Positions 1 through 7,169 of a stretch of DNA of 7,525 nucleotides are shown here, one piece after another. The translations under genes were made by a program, and so were the position numbers. The notes under the pieces were generated by a model, which had not been told where the DNA came from, searched no databases, and worked only from the letters and a program-made list of their open reading frames with translations. Source of the DNA: PS1 clade bacterium (lineage in GTDB: Bacteria; Pseudomonadota; Alphaproteobacteria; RS24); assembly GCA_016779015.1 (NCBI GenBank), contig JADHOK010000062.1, positions 1 to 7,525 on the forward strand, written 5' to 3'. The number at the start of each line of letters is the position of its first letter. The stretch's first letter is position 1.

Positions 1-965
1 CGAATATTCAAATTCTGGCCAATATGGCGGCGCGCCGTCGCGCCGAAGCTGAAGCGGGTGAGACGCAGCCGACGCTTGCGGAAATTCGTGAGATGGGCAA
101 CGCGTTTGACCCGATTGCCCCCAAGCGGCGGCGCGGTGTGGCAATCCGCGATGTCGAATTGCCGCTCAAGACAGCGACGCTGAAAGCGCGCATTTACGAG
201 CCGAAAGGCGCGGGCGACGCCCTGCCGGGCATATTGTTTTTCCATCCGGGCGGCTTGGTGATTATGCACCATCTGACCGATGACTGGTTTTGCTCGGTGC
301 TGGCTGAAGAGTGTCGCGCCAAAGTGATTACGTTGGATTATCGTCTGTGTCCCGAGCACGCTTTCCCTGCCGCCATTGAGGACGGGCTAGCGCTTTGGGA
401 TTATGTGCATGAGGCAGCGGCGGCGCTGGGCATTGACCGCCGCCGCATCGCGCTGGCCGGTGATAGTGCCGGCGGGCTGATTTCTGCGGTGATGTGTCAG
501 GTGCTACGCGACAAAGCGGCCGAAGCGCGCCAGACGGGGGCCGATAAAGTGCCACAACCGGCGGCGCAATTGCTGGTCTATCCGTGGGTCAGTACCGATT
601 CAAATGCCAAAGGCTCGGTCGAAAGCTGCGCCGAAATGTTTCCGCTGTCGCGCGCCACAATGGACATGTTCAACGCCAATGTGTTCCCCGATGAAAAAGG
701 CATAGACCATGCTTGGGCCAATCCATTGCACAATGACAATCTGACAAGATTGCCACCGGCGGTTATCGCCACAGCCGGTTTCGATCCGGTGCGCGATCAG
801 GGTAATGAATATGCCGAGGCGCTGGCCGCGGTCGGCAATCAGGTGACGCATTATTGCTTTGGCGATTTATCGCATAGCTTTTTGTGTCTGGCGCGCGTCT
901 CCAAAGCGGCCAATGCAGCGAGCGTGCAAATCGCCCGCGACTTGGGCGCGCATCTCGCGCGATAA
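1..965 (+). CDS. HSL-family alpha/beta hydrolase (esterase/lipase), 5' end outside window
   Basis: Serine hydrolase of the hormone-sensitive-lipase (Abhydrolase_3) group, expected to hydrolyse short-chain carboxylic esters in the cytoplasm; the substrate cannot be told from sequence. Numbering from the first visible Met (base 24): oxyanion motif HPGG at 74-77, the family DYRLCPEHxFPAAxxD segment at 105-120, nucleophile Ser148 in GDSAGG (146-151), acid Asp254 in DPVRD, and base His284 in DLSHSF. The triad is complete. The family HGGG has Pro in its second position, but the two following glycines, which normally form the oxyanion hole, are kept. The frame is open back to base 3, no Shine-Dalgarno sequence precedes the Met at 24, and relatives carry a few more N-terminal residues, so the true start is probably left of the window. 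It ends in tandem stops TAA TGA, 47 nt before the helicase. No signal peptide is seen in the visible part. Confidence 0.9.
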   Translation, partial: NIQILANMAARRRAEAEAGETQPTLAEIREMGNAFDPIAPKRRRGVAIRDVELPLKTATLKARIYEPKGAGDALPGILFFHPGGLVIMHHLTDDWFCSVLAEECRAKVITLDYRLCPEHAFPAAIEDGLALWDYVHEAAAALGIDRRRIALAGDSAGGLISAVMCQVLRDKAAEARQTGADKVPQPAAQLLVYPWVSTDSNAKGSVESCAEMFPLSRATMDMFNANVFPDEKGIDHAWANPLHNDNLTRLPPAVIATAGFDPVRDQGNEYAEALAAVGNQVTHYCFGDLSHSFLCLARVSKAANAASVQIARDLGAHLAR

Positions 966-1000
966 TGAGCGGATAGCTGGCGGCTTGACGGCCCAGCGCC

Positions 1001-1006
1001 TATACT
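1001..1006 (+). promoter_or_regulatory. Candidate -10 box for a leaderless helicase mRNA
   Basis: TATACT matches the sigma-70 -10 consensus at five of six positions and lies six bases before the helicase ATG at 1013, so the predicted transcription start is the A of the start codon. No good -35 sits 16-18 bp upstream; a TTGACG at 985-990 is only 10 bp away, too close for a normal spacer. The case rests on position and on the absence of a Shine-Dalgarno sequence. Chance occurrence of such a hexamer cannot be excluded. Confidence 0.4.
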
Positions 1007-1012
1007 CGCCCA

Positions 1013-3553
1013 ATGCCGCGCCACGCCAAAACACCAGCCCCGTCGCCCGACCTTCTGCCGCAATTTGACGGCTGGTTCAGCGCGCGTGGTTGGCAGCCGC
1101 GCGCCCATCAGATTGCTTTTTGGCAAGCCGCGCGCGCCGGACACGATGCGCTGCTGATAGCGCCAACCGGCGGCGGTAAAACGCTGGCCGGTTTTATGCC
1201 GAGCCTTGAGGATTTAGTGACCAATGGCGGACGCGGCAAATTGCACACGCTCTATATGTCGCCTTTGAAAGCGCTGGCGGTCGATATTCAGCGCAATCTG
1301 ATGCAGCCGGTCGAAGAACTGGGCCTCGATATGCGCATTGAAACGCGCAGTGGCGACACGCCGCAAAATCGCAAGACGCGGCAAAAACAAAATCCGCCCG
1401 ACATATTGTTGACGACGCCGGAGCAATTGGCGCTGATGCTGAGCTGGCCCGAAGCGGCGGATTATTTTGCCGCTCTCGACACCATTATCATCGACGAGTT
1501 GCACGCGCTGGCGCCCAATAAGCGCGGCGATTTATTGGCTCTGGGTCTGGCGCGATTGGCGACATTGGCACCCAAGGCCAAGCGTCTCGGCCTGTCGGCG
1601 ACGGTGGCCGATAAGGATGCGCTGCGCCGGTTTCTGACCCCGCAAAGCGATGGCGATGAAACGGCCAAGCTTATCGAAGGCACAGCCGGTGCGCCGCCAA
1701 GCCTGTCTATTCTCGATACCAAAGAGCGTCTGCCCTGGGGCAGTCACACGGCGCGTCACGCTATGGGCGATGTGCTGGCGGCGATTAAGAACGCCGATAC
1801 CTCATTGGTTTTTGTCAATACGCGCTCGCAGGCCGAAATGGTGTTTCGCGAATTATGGGCGCTCAATGAGGGCGGGCTTGAGATTGCTTTGCATCACGGC
1901 TCGCTGGCCCCGGAGCGCCGCCGCAAAGTCGAGGCGGCAATGGCGGCGGGGCAGTTGCGCGCCGTCGTCTGCACCTCGACGCTCGACCTCGGCATTGATT
2001 GGGGGGCTGTCGATTTGGTCATCCATGTCGGCGCACCGAAAGGGGCAAGCCGGTTGGCGCAACGTATCGGCCGCGCCAATCACCGTTTCGACGAAGCCTC
2101 GGCGGCGTTGCTGGTGCCGTCCAATCGGTTCGAAGTGCTGGAATGCAAAGCGGCGCGCGAAAGCGTGGCGGCCGGCGAACAGGATGGCGCGATGATGCGC
2201 ACCGGCGGGTTGGATGTGCTGGCGCAGCATATTTTTGGCACCGCGTGTCACGCACCGTTTGACCCGCTGGCGCTGTATCAAGAAGTGTGCCGCGCCGCGC
2301 CCTATCACGACCTGCCGCGCCCGGTGTTTGATAGGGTGGTCGATTTTGTCGCCACCGGCGGTTATGCGCTTCAGACTTATGACCGCTATGCGCGTTTGCG
2401 GCAGGAGAAGGATGGTCGCTATCGATTGGCGCATCCGCGATTGGCGACACGCTATCGGATGAATGTCGGAACGATTGTCGAAGCGCCAATGCTGAAAGTG
2501 CGGTTGACGCGGCCGCAAAAAGGCAAGCGACCGATAAGGGGCGGGCGCGTTTTGGGTGAGATGGAGGAATATTTCCTCACCGCTTTGGCGCCCGGTGACA
2601 CGTTTGTGTTTGCCGGTGAGACTTTGCGATTGGAAGCGGTGCGCGATACCGAGGCGTTGGTCTCGCGCGCCAGCCATGCCGACCCGAAAGTGCCGACCTA
2701 TCAGGGCGGCAAATTTCCGATTTCGACGCATTTGGCCGAGCGCGTGCGCGCCATGCTGTCGACACCCGAAACCTGGGACGACCTGCCGCCGCAAGTGGCG
2801 CAATGGCTCAAAATGCAGCAGGCGTTTTCGGCCTTGCCTGATAAAGACGTGTTGCTGGTCGAGAGCTTTGCGCGCGGCGCGCGCTATTATATGACCGCTT
2901 ATCCTTTTGAGGGCCGTCTCGCACACCAGACATTGGGCATGTTATTGACGCGGCGGCTCGAGCGCATGGGCGGACGCCCGATGGGTTTTGTTGCCAATGA
3001 TTATGGCCTCGCGGTTTGGGGGTTACGCGATATCGGCCTGATGGTCGAGCAAGAAAAGCTGACACTCGCTGCCCTGTTTGCTGAGGATATGTTGGGCGAT
3101 GACCTCGAAGCTTGGCTCGATGAATCTTCCCTGATGAAACGCACGTTCCGCGATTGCGCGATGATTTCCGGCCTCATTGAGAAAAACCTGCCCGGCCATG
3201 AAAAGACCGGACGACAGGTATTATTTTCGGCTGATTTGATTTTCGACGTGCTGCGCTCGCACGAGCCCGACCATATTCTCCTGCAAGCGGCGCGGGCCGA
3301 TGCCGCCACCGGATTGCTTGATATTGGCCGCCTTGGGCAAATGCTGGCGCGCATTCAAGGCAAATTATTGCTCAAGCGTCTCGACCATATTTCGCCCCTC
3401 GCGGTGCCATTATTGATGGAAATGGGCAAGGAGCCGGTGCGCGGCGCGGCCGATGATGAGCTGCTGGGCGAAGCGGCGAGCACGCGGCACGATGATTTGG
3501 TGCGCGAGGCGACACAAGGGATAAGCGGTTTCGGCCATGCAGACGCAGTGTGA
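1013..3553 (+). CDS. Ligase-associated DNA damage response DEXH-box helicase (Lhr-like)
   Basis: Superfamily 2 helicase of the ligase-associated type (TIGR04121), a relative of Lhr; it is expected to unwind or remodel nucleic acid with ATP during DNA repair together with a ligase, an MBL-fold exonuclease and PdeM. Visible motifs: Walker A PTGGGKT (51-57), motif II DELH (161-164), motif III SAT (195-197), HHGSL (294-298), motif V TSTLDLGIDW (321-330) and motif VI QRIGRANHR (350-358). The remaining ~480 residues are the Lhr-type winged-helix and C-terminal region. The length of 846 aa is typical, so the gene appears intact. Start: the frame is closed by TGA at 986-988, and from there to the Walker A codons the only ATG/GTG/TTG is 1013, so this start is nearly forced although no Shine-Dalgarno sequence precedes it. 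Its last 17 nt overlap pdeM, implying cotranscription and translational coupling. Confidence 0.93.
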   Translation: MPRHAKTPAPSPDLLPQFDGWFSARGWQPRAHQIAFWQAARAGHDALLIAPTGGGKTLAGFMPSLEDLVTNGGRGKLHTLYMSPLKALAVDIQRNLMQPVEELGLDMRIETRSGDTPQNRKTRQKQNPPDILLTTPEQLALMLSWPEAADYFAALDTIIIDELHALAPNKRGDLLALGLARLATLAPKAKRLGLSATVADKDALRRFLTPQSDGDETAKLIEGTAGAPPSLSILDTKERLPWGSHTARHAMGDVLAAIKNADTSLVFVNTRSQAEMVFRELWALNEGGLEIALHHGSLAPERRRKVEAAMAAGQLRAVVCTSTLDLGIDWGAVDLVIHVGAPKGASRLAQRIGRANHRFDEASAALLVPSNRFEVLECKAARESVAAGEQDGAMMRTGGLDVLAQHIFGTACHAPFDPLALYQEVCRAAPYHDLPRPVFDRVVDFVATGGYALQTYDRYARLRQEKDGRYRLAHPRLATRYRMNVGTIVEAPMLKVRLTRPQKGKRPIRGGRVLGEMEEYFLTALAPGDTFVFAGETLRLEAVRDTEALVSRASHADPKVPTYQGGKFPISTHLAERVRAMLSTPETWDDLPPQVAQWLKMQQAFSALPDKDVLLVESFARGARYYMTAYPFEGRLAHQTLGMLLTRRLERMGGRPMGFVANDYGLAVWGLRDIGLMVEQEKLTLAALFAEDMLGDDLEAWLDESSLMKRTFRDCAMISGLIEKNLPGHEKTGRQVLFSADLIFDVLRSHEPDHILLQAARADAATGLLDIGRLGQMLARIQGKLLLKRLDHISPLAVPLLMEMGKEPVRGAADDELLGEAASTRHDDLVREATQGISGFGHADAV

Positions 3554-4244
3554 GTTCATCGTCAATGGCGCGCTTTTGGTCGCCGATTTATCCGGCGCGG
3601 TCTACTGGCCGGACCGCGACATGCTGATTGTCGCCGATTTGCATTTTGAGAAAGGCTCGGCTTTTGCGACCCGCGGCGTCGTTCTGCCACCCTATGACAC
3701 GGCCGCGACATTGCAGCGTCTGGCGGCGGTGTTTGAGATTTATCGACCGAAACATTTTGTCTCGCTGGGCGATGCGTTTCACGATGATGACTGGCCGACG
3801 CGCATGGCGGCGGACGATCGCGACAAGCTGGCGCGACTGACCGGCGCGGCGCAGACCTTATGGGTCACCGGTAATCACGACCCGACACCGCCGGCCGGTC
3901 TGCCGGGCAAGGCGGCGGGGGCGTTTCATTTGAAAGGCGATGGTGCGCTGGTGATGCGTCACGAGCCGCTGGCGCGCAGCAATGGATTTGAAGCCGGTGA
4001 GCTGGCCGGGCATTTGCACCCATGCGCCAGGCTGCGCCAACGCGGGCGCAATCTGCGCCGTCGTTGTTTTGTGCATGATGGCGCGCGCGCCATTTTGCCG
4101 GCTTTCGGCGCATTGACCGGCAGTCTGAATGTGCGCGATGCGGCCTTTGACGGGCTGTTTGAGGATAGCTATCAAACCATCATGCTGGGGCGCGAACGCC
4201 TCGCCAGTGTCGATGCCGATAGATTATTGCCCGACCGCTTCTGA
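3537..4244 (+). CDS. pdeM: Ligase-associated DNA damage response metallophosphoesterase PdeM
   Basis: Calcineurin-like metallophosphoesterase of the ligase-associated family (TIGR04123), taken to be an endonuclease or phosphoesterase acting with the neighbouring helicase in DNA repair; its natural substrate is not firmly known. The two-metal site motifs are all present: DLH (Asp34, His36) in ADLHFEKG, GD (78-79), GNHD (112-115), His142 in RHEP, and GHLH (158-161). The 235 aa length is normal for the family. There is no signal peptide or membrane segment, so it is cytoplasmic. The ATG lies inside the helicase 3' end (17-nt overlap); a weak AAGGG at 3516-3520 is rather far away, so ribosomes finishing the helicase probably initiate here. 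The stop at 4242-4244 is 5 nt from the end of the convergent DUF3429 gene. Confidence 0.92.
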   Translation: MQTQCEFIVNGALLVADLSGAVYWPDRDMLIVADLHFEKGSAFATRGVVLPPYDTAATLQRLAAVFEIYRPKHFVSLGDAFHDDDWPTRMAADDRDKLARLTGAAQTLWVTGNHDPTPPAGLPGKAAGAFHLKGDGALVMRHEPLARSNGFEAGELAGHLHPCARLRQRGRNLRRRCFVHDGARAILPAFGALTGSLNVRDAAFDGLFEDSYQTIMLGRERLASVDADRLLPDRF

Positions 4245-4249
4245 TAGAT

Positions 4250-4714
4250 TTAACGCGTCAGGCTGTGAAACAATAGCGAGGTCATGGCCAGACCGGCGAC
4301 GCTTGTGAGCACCAAGCGCAACGGCGCATACCACGCCGCCATATCGCCCTCGCGCGTGCTGTTTATGTCCAGCACTGCTTGCGCGACAAACAGGACAATC
4401 AGCAGGGTGAAGGCTTGCGGCAAGGGCAGCATAAAAGCCACCAGCGCCAGCAATGTTGGCACAATCGCCATCACCAAATGACGCGGCAATTTTTCGGCCA
4501 TATTGTTTTGCATCGCTGCGCCCCAACGCACGCCGCCCAAAAAGCTGGCGATCAAACAAGCATAAGCAATGGTGATGAGCGGCAGGGCAAAGCGCAGGTC
4601 GCCCAGAATCGACAGCCAAATGCCGACCCCGCCAATGATAAAAGGGGTGAGACCCAGAAGCCCCAAAGCCAATGCCATGGACGGCACGGTTTTTAAACGC
4701 TGGCGAAACCCCAT
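4250..4714 (-). CDS. DUF3429 family integral membrane protein
   Basis: Small membrane protein of 154 aa with about five hydrophobic segments (roughly 12-34, 40-60, 78-97, 100-117, 132-150). The family signature SFLGGVRWG is at 57-65, and a conserved-looking WY..LR segment follows at 128-133. The function of DUF3429 is unknown. It is the last gene of the minus-strand operon and begins 4 nt after the CcdA stop, so translation is probably coupled; no convincing Shine-Dalgarno sequence is visible. An upstream in-frame TTG (4768) would add 18 residues overlapping CcdA, but these are not hydrophobic and unlike the family N-terminus, so the ATG at 4714 is preferred. A single Cys (residue 53) lies in a membrane segment. 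A role with its operon partners is inferred only from position. Confidence 0.82.
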   Translation of the reverse strand: MGFRQRLKTVPSMALALGLLGLTPFIIGGVGIWLSILGDLRFALPLITIAYACLIASFLGGVRWGAAMQNNMAEKLPRHLVMAIVPTLLALVAFMLPLPQAFTLLIVLFVAQAVLDINSTREGDMAAWYAPLRLVLTSVAGLAMTSLLFHSLTR

Positions 4715-4718
4715 AGCG

Positions 4719-5471
4719 CTAGCCGAGGGTCGCCATGAACGGGAACCAGTCGAGCATATAGCCGGCAATCGCTTGTAGGCTGCCCGCCATAATCAGCCCG
4801 CCGGTAACCACCAGCAAGGCTCCGGCGCCGCGCGTCACCCATAGCATGTGCCGCTTTATTCTCTGGCTGGCGGCAAGAAAGCGTCCGACGCCAAGCGCGG
4901 CGAGAATAAATGGCAGGCCGAGACCGGCGGCATAAACAGCCAGCAGGGTGACACCCTCGCCAAGGCTGTCGCGGGCTGCAGCCAGCGCCAATATGGTCGC
5001 CAATATCGGCCCGATGCACGGCGTCCAGCCAAAAGCAAAAGCCAAACCCATGATAAAAGCGGCGATGAGCGGCGCGCGCGATTGCGCGACGCGGGTGTTT
5101 TCCTGCAAACGCGCCTCGCGCGCCAGCAGCGGGATATGAATGACCTCGCCGACATGCAGCCCCAAAATAATAATCGCGCCGCCGGCGACATAAGCCAGCT
5201 CGGCCTGATAGGCCAGCAGCAGCGGATTAATCGCTGCCGCACCGGCACCCAGCGCGATAAAGACGGCTGAAAAGCCGCCGACAAAAGCCAATGCACCGGG
5301 CATGATGCGCGCCGTCGCCTGACCTTTTTCATCAAGCTCGCTCAATTCGGAGAATTGCAAACCGGCGGCAAAACACAAATAGCCGGGCACAAGCGGCAAT
5401 ACGCAAGGCGAGAGAAAACTCAGCGCCCCGCCGAAAAAAGCCGCAAAAGCTGAAACCAGAAATCCGTCCAT
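4719..5471 (-). CDS. ccdA: CcdA-family cytochrome c biogenesis / thiol-disulfide interchange membrane protein
   Basis: Six-helix inner-membrane protein of the CcdA/DsbD-transmembrane family, which passes electrons from cytoplasmic thioredoxin to periplasmic thiol proteins. The redox cysteines are present: Cys23 in SPCVLPLVPGY (helix 1) and Cys152 in TPCIGP (helix 4). Helices fall at about 4-32, 58-80, 90-110, 134-160, 172-197 and 211-235; the 250 aa length is normal. An additional Cys33 lies ten residues after the first. The ATG shares one base with the stop of the TIGR02186 gene (TAATG), and an AGGCGG at 5482-5477 is 5 nt from it. No thioredoxin-like or ResA/CcmG partner is in view, so the electron acceptor is unknown. 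The symbol reflects family membership; whether it serves cytochrome c maturation or another thiol pathway cannot be decided here. Confidence 0.88.
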   Translation of the reverse strand: MDGFLVSAFAAFFGGALSFLSPCVLPLVPGYLCFAAGLQFSELSELDEKGQATARIMPGALAFVGGFSAVFIALGAGAAAINPLLLAYQAELAYVAGGAIIILGLHVGEVIHIPLLAREARLQENTRVAQSRAPLIAAFIMGLAFAFGWTPCIGPILATILALAAARDSLGEGVTLLAVYAAGLGLPFILAALGVGRFLAASQRIKRHMLWVTRGAGALLVVTGGLIMAGSLQAIAGYMLDWFPFMATLG

Positions 5472-6220
5472 TAGCGCCGCCTGAAAATTACTGCTACACC
5501 CCAGCCCATAAACACCGCCAAAGCGACGCCCGACAGGCCATAAAGCAGCGATTGTTTGTGCGCCGCTTCCCCCAATATGTGTCCGGCGCCGACAATATCA
5601 ACCGGCAATTCGCCGGTGCGATAGCCGACCACGCGCCCGTTTTTGAAGGCATAGAAATCGGTGACATAGCGCCCGACAGGCATACCGGCGGGCAGGCTTA
5701 TTTCGGCGCGAAACAAGCGCTCATCGATAATCTCAACGGCTTGCGGGTTTTCGGCATAAAGCCGGTCGGCATGTTTCAGTCGAACAAACGCTTCAAGCGC
5801 GGCTTTCTGTTCGGTGTCGCTGGCTTCGCCATCCAGCAAAAACGCTTCCAGCTTATCCGTGCCAATGCCCAGCGCGCGCCTTTTATCATCGGGGATGAGC
5901 GCGGAAAGCGGCGCTGAGCTGACGGTGGCCAAAAAGCCCGGCAGCGGGCCCATGGGGTAGGCGGCCTGATTGATCCAAATACCCATTTTTTTGCGTTTCT
6001 CGCGCAGCACCACATTTTCGCCCGGCCCCCGCAGCACCACCACAACGCCGTCAACCGGCCCGTGCGGCCCGGGGTCGATGGCACCGAATAGCAGCAGCGT
6101 CTCGCCGGTAAAATCGCCGCGAATGGAAATCTGGTCTTTCGACAAATCAGTGACCAGCACATTGGCCTGCGCCGGCAACCAAGCAAACAGCGCGACGATG
6201 AATAGGGCGCGGCTCAACAT
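5471..6220 (-). CDS. TIGR02186 (Alph_Pro_TM) membrane-anchored periplasmic protein
   Basis: The 249-aa protein has a cleavable-looking signal peptide (residues 1-19, hydrophobic core then PAQA before Asn20), a ~200-residue extracytoplasmic domain, and one C-terminal transmembrane helix at about 224-246 followed by Arg-Arg-Arg, giving an N-out/C-in topology. It matches the alphaproteobacterial family TIGR02186/PF09608, of unknown function and commonly found beside TauE/SafE permeases. The domain opens with a short beta-rich stretch (ISIRGDFTGETLLLFGA) resembling an Ig-like fold. There is no cysteine in the whole protein, so it cannot itself be a thiol substrate of the adjacent CcdA. The start codon overlaps the permease stop as TAATG, and a strong AGGGGG (6234-6229) sits 8 nt upstream. 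An accessory role to the permease, such as binding its substrate in the periplasm, is inference. Confidence 0.88.
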   Translation of the reverse strand: MLSRALFIVALFAWLPAQANVLVTDLSKDQISIRGDFTGETLLLFGAIDPGPHGPVDGVVVVLRGPGENVVLREKRKKMGIWINQAAYPMGPLPGFLATVSSAPLSALIPDDKRRALGIGTDKLEAFLLDGEASDTEQKAALEAFVRLKHADRLYAENPQAVEIIDERLFRAEISLPAGMPVGRYVTDFYAFKNGRVVGYRTGELPVDIVGAGHILGEAAHKQSLLYGLSGVALAVFMGWGVAVIFRRR

Positions 6221-7155
6221 TATTCAGGCCCCCCTATGGCGGTAAGCGGCGTCATCGAATATAGCTCTTCCGGCTCGACCAGGAGGTCAAACAGCAAGCG
6301 GGCACCGACCGCCAGCACAATAAGCGCCAGCAGGGCGCGCAATTGTTCGCCTTGCAGACGCTGTCCGACAAATGCCCCGATTTGCGCGCCGATAACCCCG
6401 CCAACCATCAGCAGGGCGGCCAGCACAATATCCAGCGTCTGGTTTTCAACCGCGTGAAAAACAGTCACCGAGGCGGTGACAAAAATAATCTGGAACAGTG
6501 AGGTGCCGATGACCACATTGGTCGGCATACGCAGGATATAAATCATTGCCGGCACCATAATAAAGCCGCCGCCAACGCCCATAATCGCCGACATCACGCC
6601 GACAAAAAAGCCGATAATCACCGGCGGGATGACGCTGATATAAAGTTTCGACCGGCGAAACCGCATGCGGAACGGCAGGCCAAGTATCCAGCTATGCTGG
6701 CCCGGTCGCCGCGCCCGCACCGGATTGCCGAGGCGGCGCGCGTTTAGCGCCTGAATGCTTTCGCGCAGCATCAACGTACCAATGACCGACAAAAACAGCA
6801 CATAAGACACTGAGATGAGCAGGTCGACTTGGCCTTGCGCGCGCAGCGCTTTGAAGATTTGCACCCCGCTATACGAGCCGACGACACCGCCGGACATCAA
6901 GATAAGCCCCATCGGCACATCAATGGCGCGGCGCTGCCAATAGGCGAGGCCGCCAGAGACCGAAGAAGCAACGATTTGATTGGCCTCGCTGGCCACCGCA
7001 ACAGCCGGCGGCACACCGATGAAAATCAGCAGCGGCGTCATCAAAAAACCGCCGCCGACACCGAACATACCCGACATGAAACCGACCAAACCACCCATGC
7101 CGATAAGGGTCATGATATTGGCACTCATTTCTGCAATGGGCAGATAGATCTGCAT
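6220..7155 (-). CDS. TauE/SafE (TSUP) family permease, putative sulfite/organosulfonate exporter
   Basis: Integral membrane transporter of the TSUP family (PF01925), whose characterised members move sulfite, sulfoacetate or related anions. The two internal repeats are clear: GFMSGMFGVGGGFLMTP (25-41) and GFFVGVMSAIMGVGGGFIMVP (182-202), joined by a basic loop at about 131-171 that should be cytoplasmic. The EANQIVASS segment (57-65) is typical of the subgroup that pairs with TIGR02186. The length of 311 aa is at the long end for TSUP because of the loop and N-terminus. The ATG at 7155 matches the MQIYLPIAEMS start characteristic of this subgroup; AAAGG at 7172-7168 is a Shine-Dalgarno candidate 12 nt upstream. 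It is the first gene of the operon. There are no cysteines. The transported ion cannot be read from sequence. Confidence 0.9.
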   Translation of the reverse strand: MQIYLPIAEMSANIMTLIGMGGLVGFMSGMFGVGGGFLMTPLLIFIGVPPAVAVASEANQIVASSVSGGLAYWQRRAIDVPMGLILMSGGVVGSYSGVQIFKALRAQGQVDLLISVSYVLFLSVIGTLMLRESIQALNARRLGNPVRARRPGQHSWILGLPFRMRFRRSKLYISVIPPVIIGFFVGVMSAIMGVGGGFIMVPAMIYILRMPTNVVIGTSLFQIIFVTASVTVFHAVENQTLDIVLAALLMVGGVIGAQIGAFVGQRLQGEQLRALLALIVLAVGARLLFDLLVEPEELYSMTPLTAIGGPE

Positions 7156-7169
7156 GCGGCGCGAAAACC

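Noticed and set aside
976..997. Hairpin GCTGG...CCAGC after the esterase as a terminator
   Set aside because: Only five base pairs with a 12-nt loop and no following T-run; it is probably chance in GC-rich DNA.
985..1006. TTGACG and TATACT as a standard sigma-70 promoter pair
   Set aside because: The spacer is only 10 bp, far below the 16-18 bp needed, so only the -10 element is proposed.
1650..2195. Plus-strand 181-codon frame inside the helicase gene
   Set aside because: Out of frame with helicase motifs V and VI, Arg/Trp-rich without recognisable features; a shadow frame.
1853..2926. Long minus-strand open frame (357 codons) opposite the helicase
   Set aside because: It lies antisense to the conserved helicase core, its translation is rich in His, Arg and Gln with no domain or motif, and GC-rich codon bias explains such open shadow frames.
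4715..4768. TTG-initiated 18-residue extension of the DUF3429 protein
   Set aside because: It overlaps the end of the CcdA gene, adds polar sequence unlike the family, and the ATG at 4714 has ideal operon spacing.
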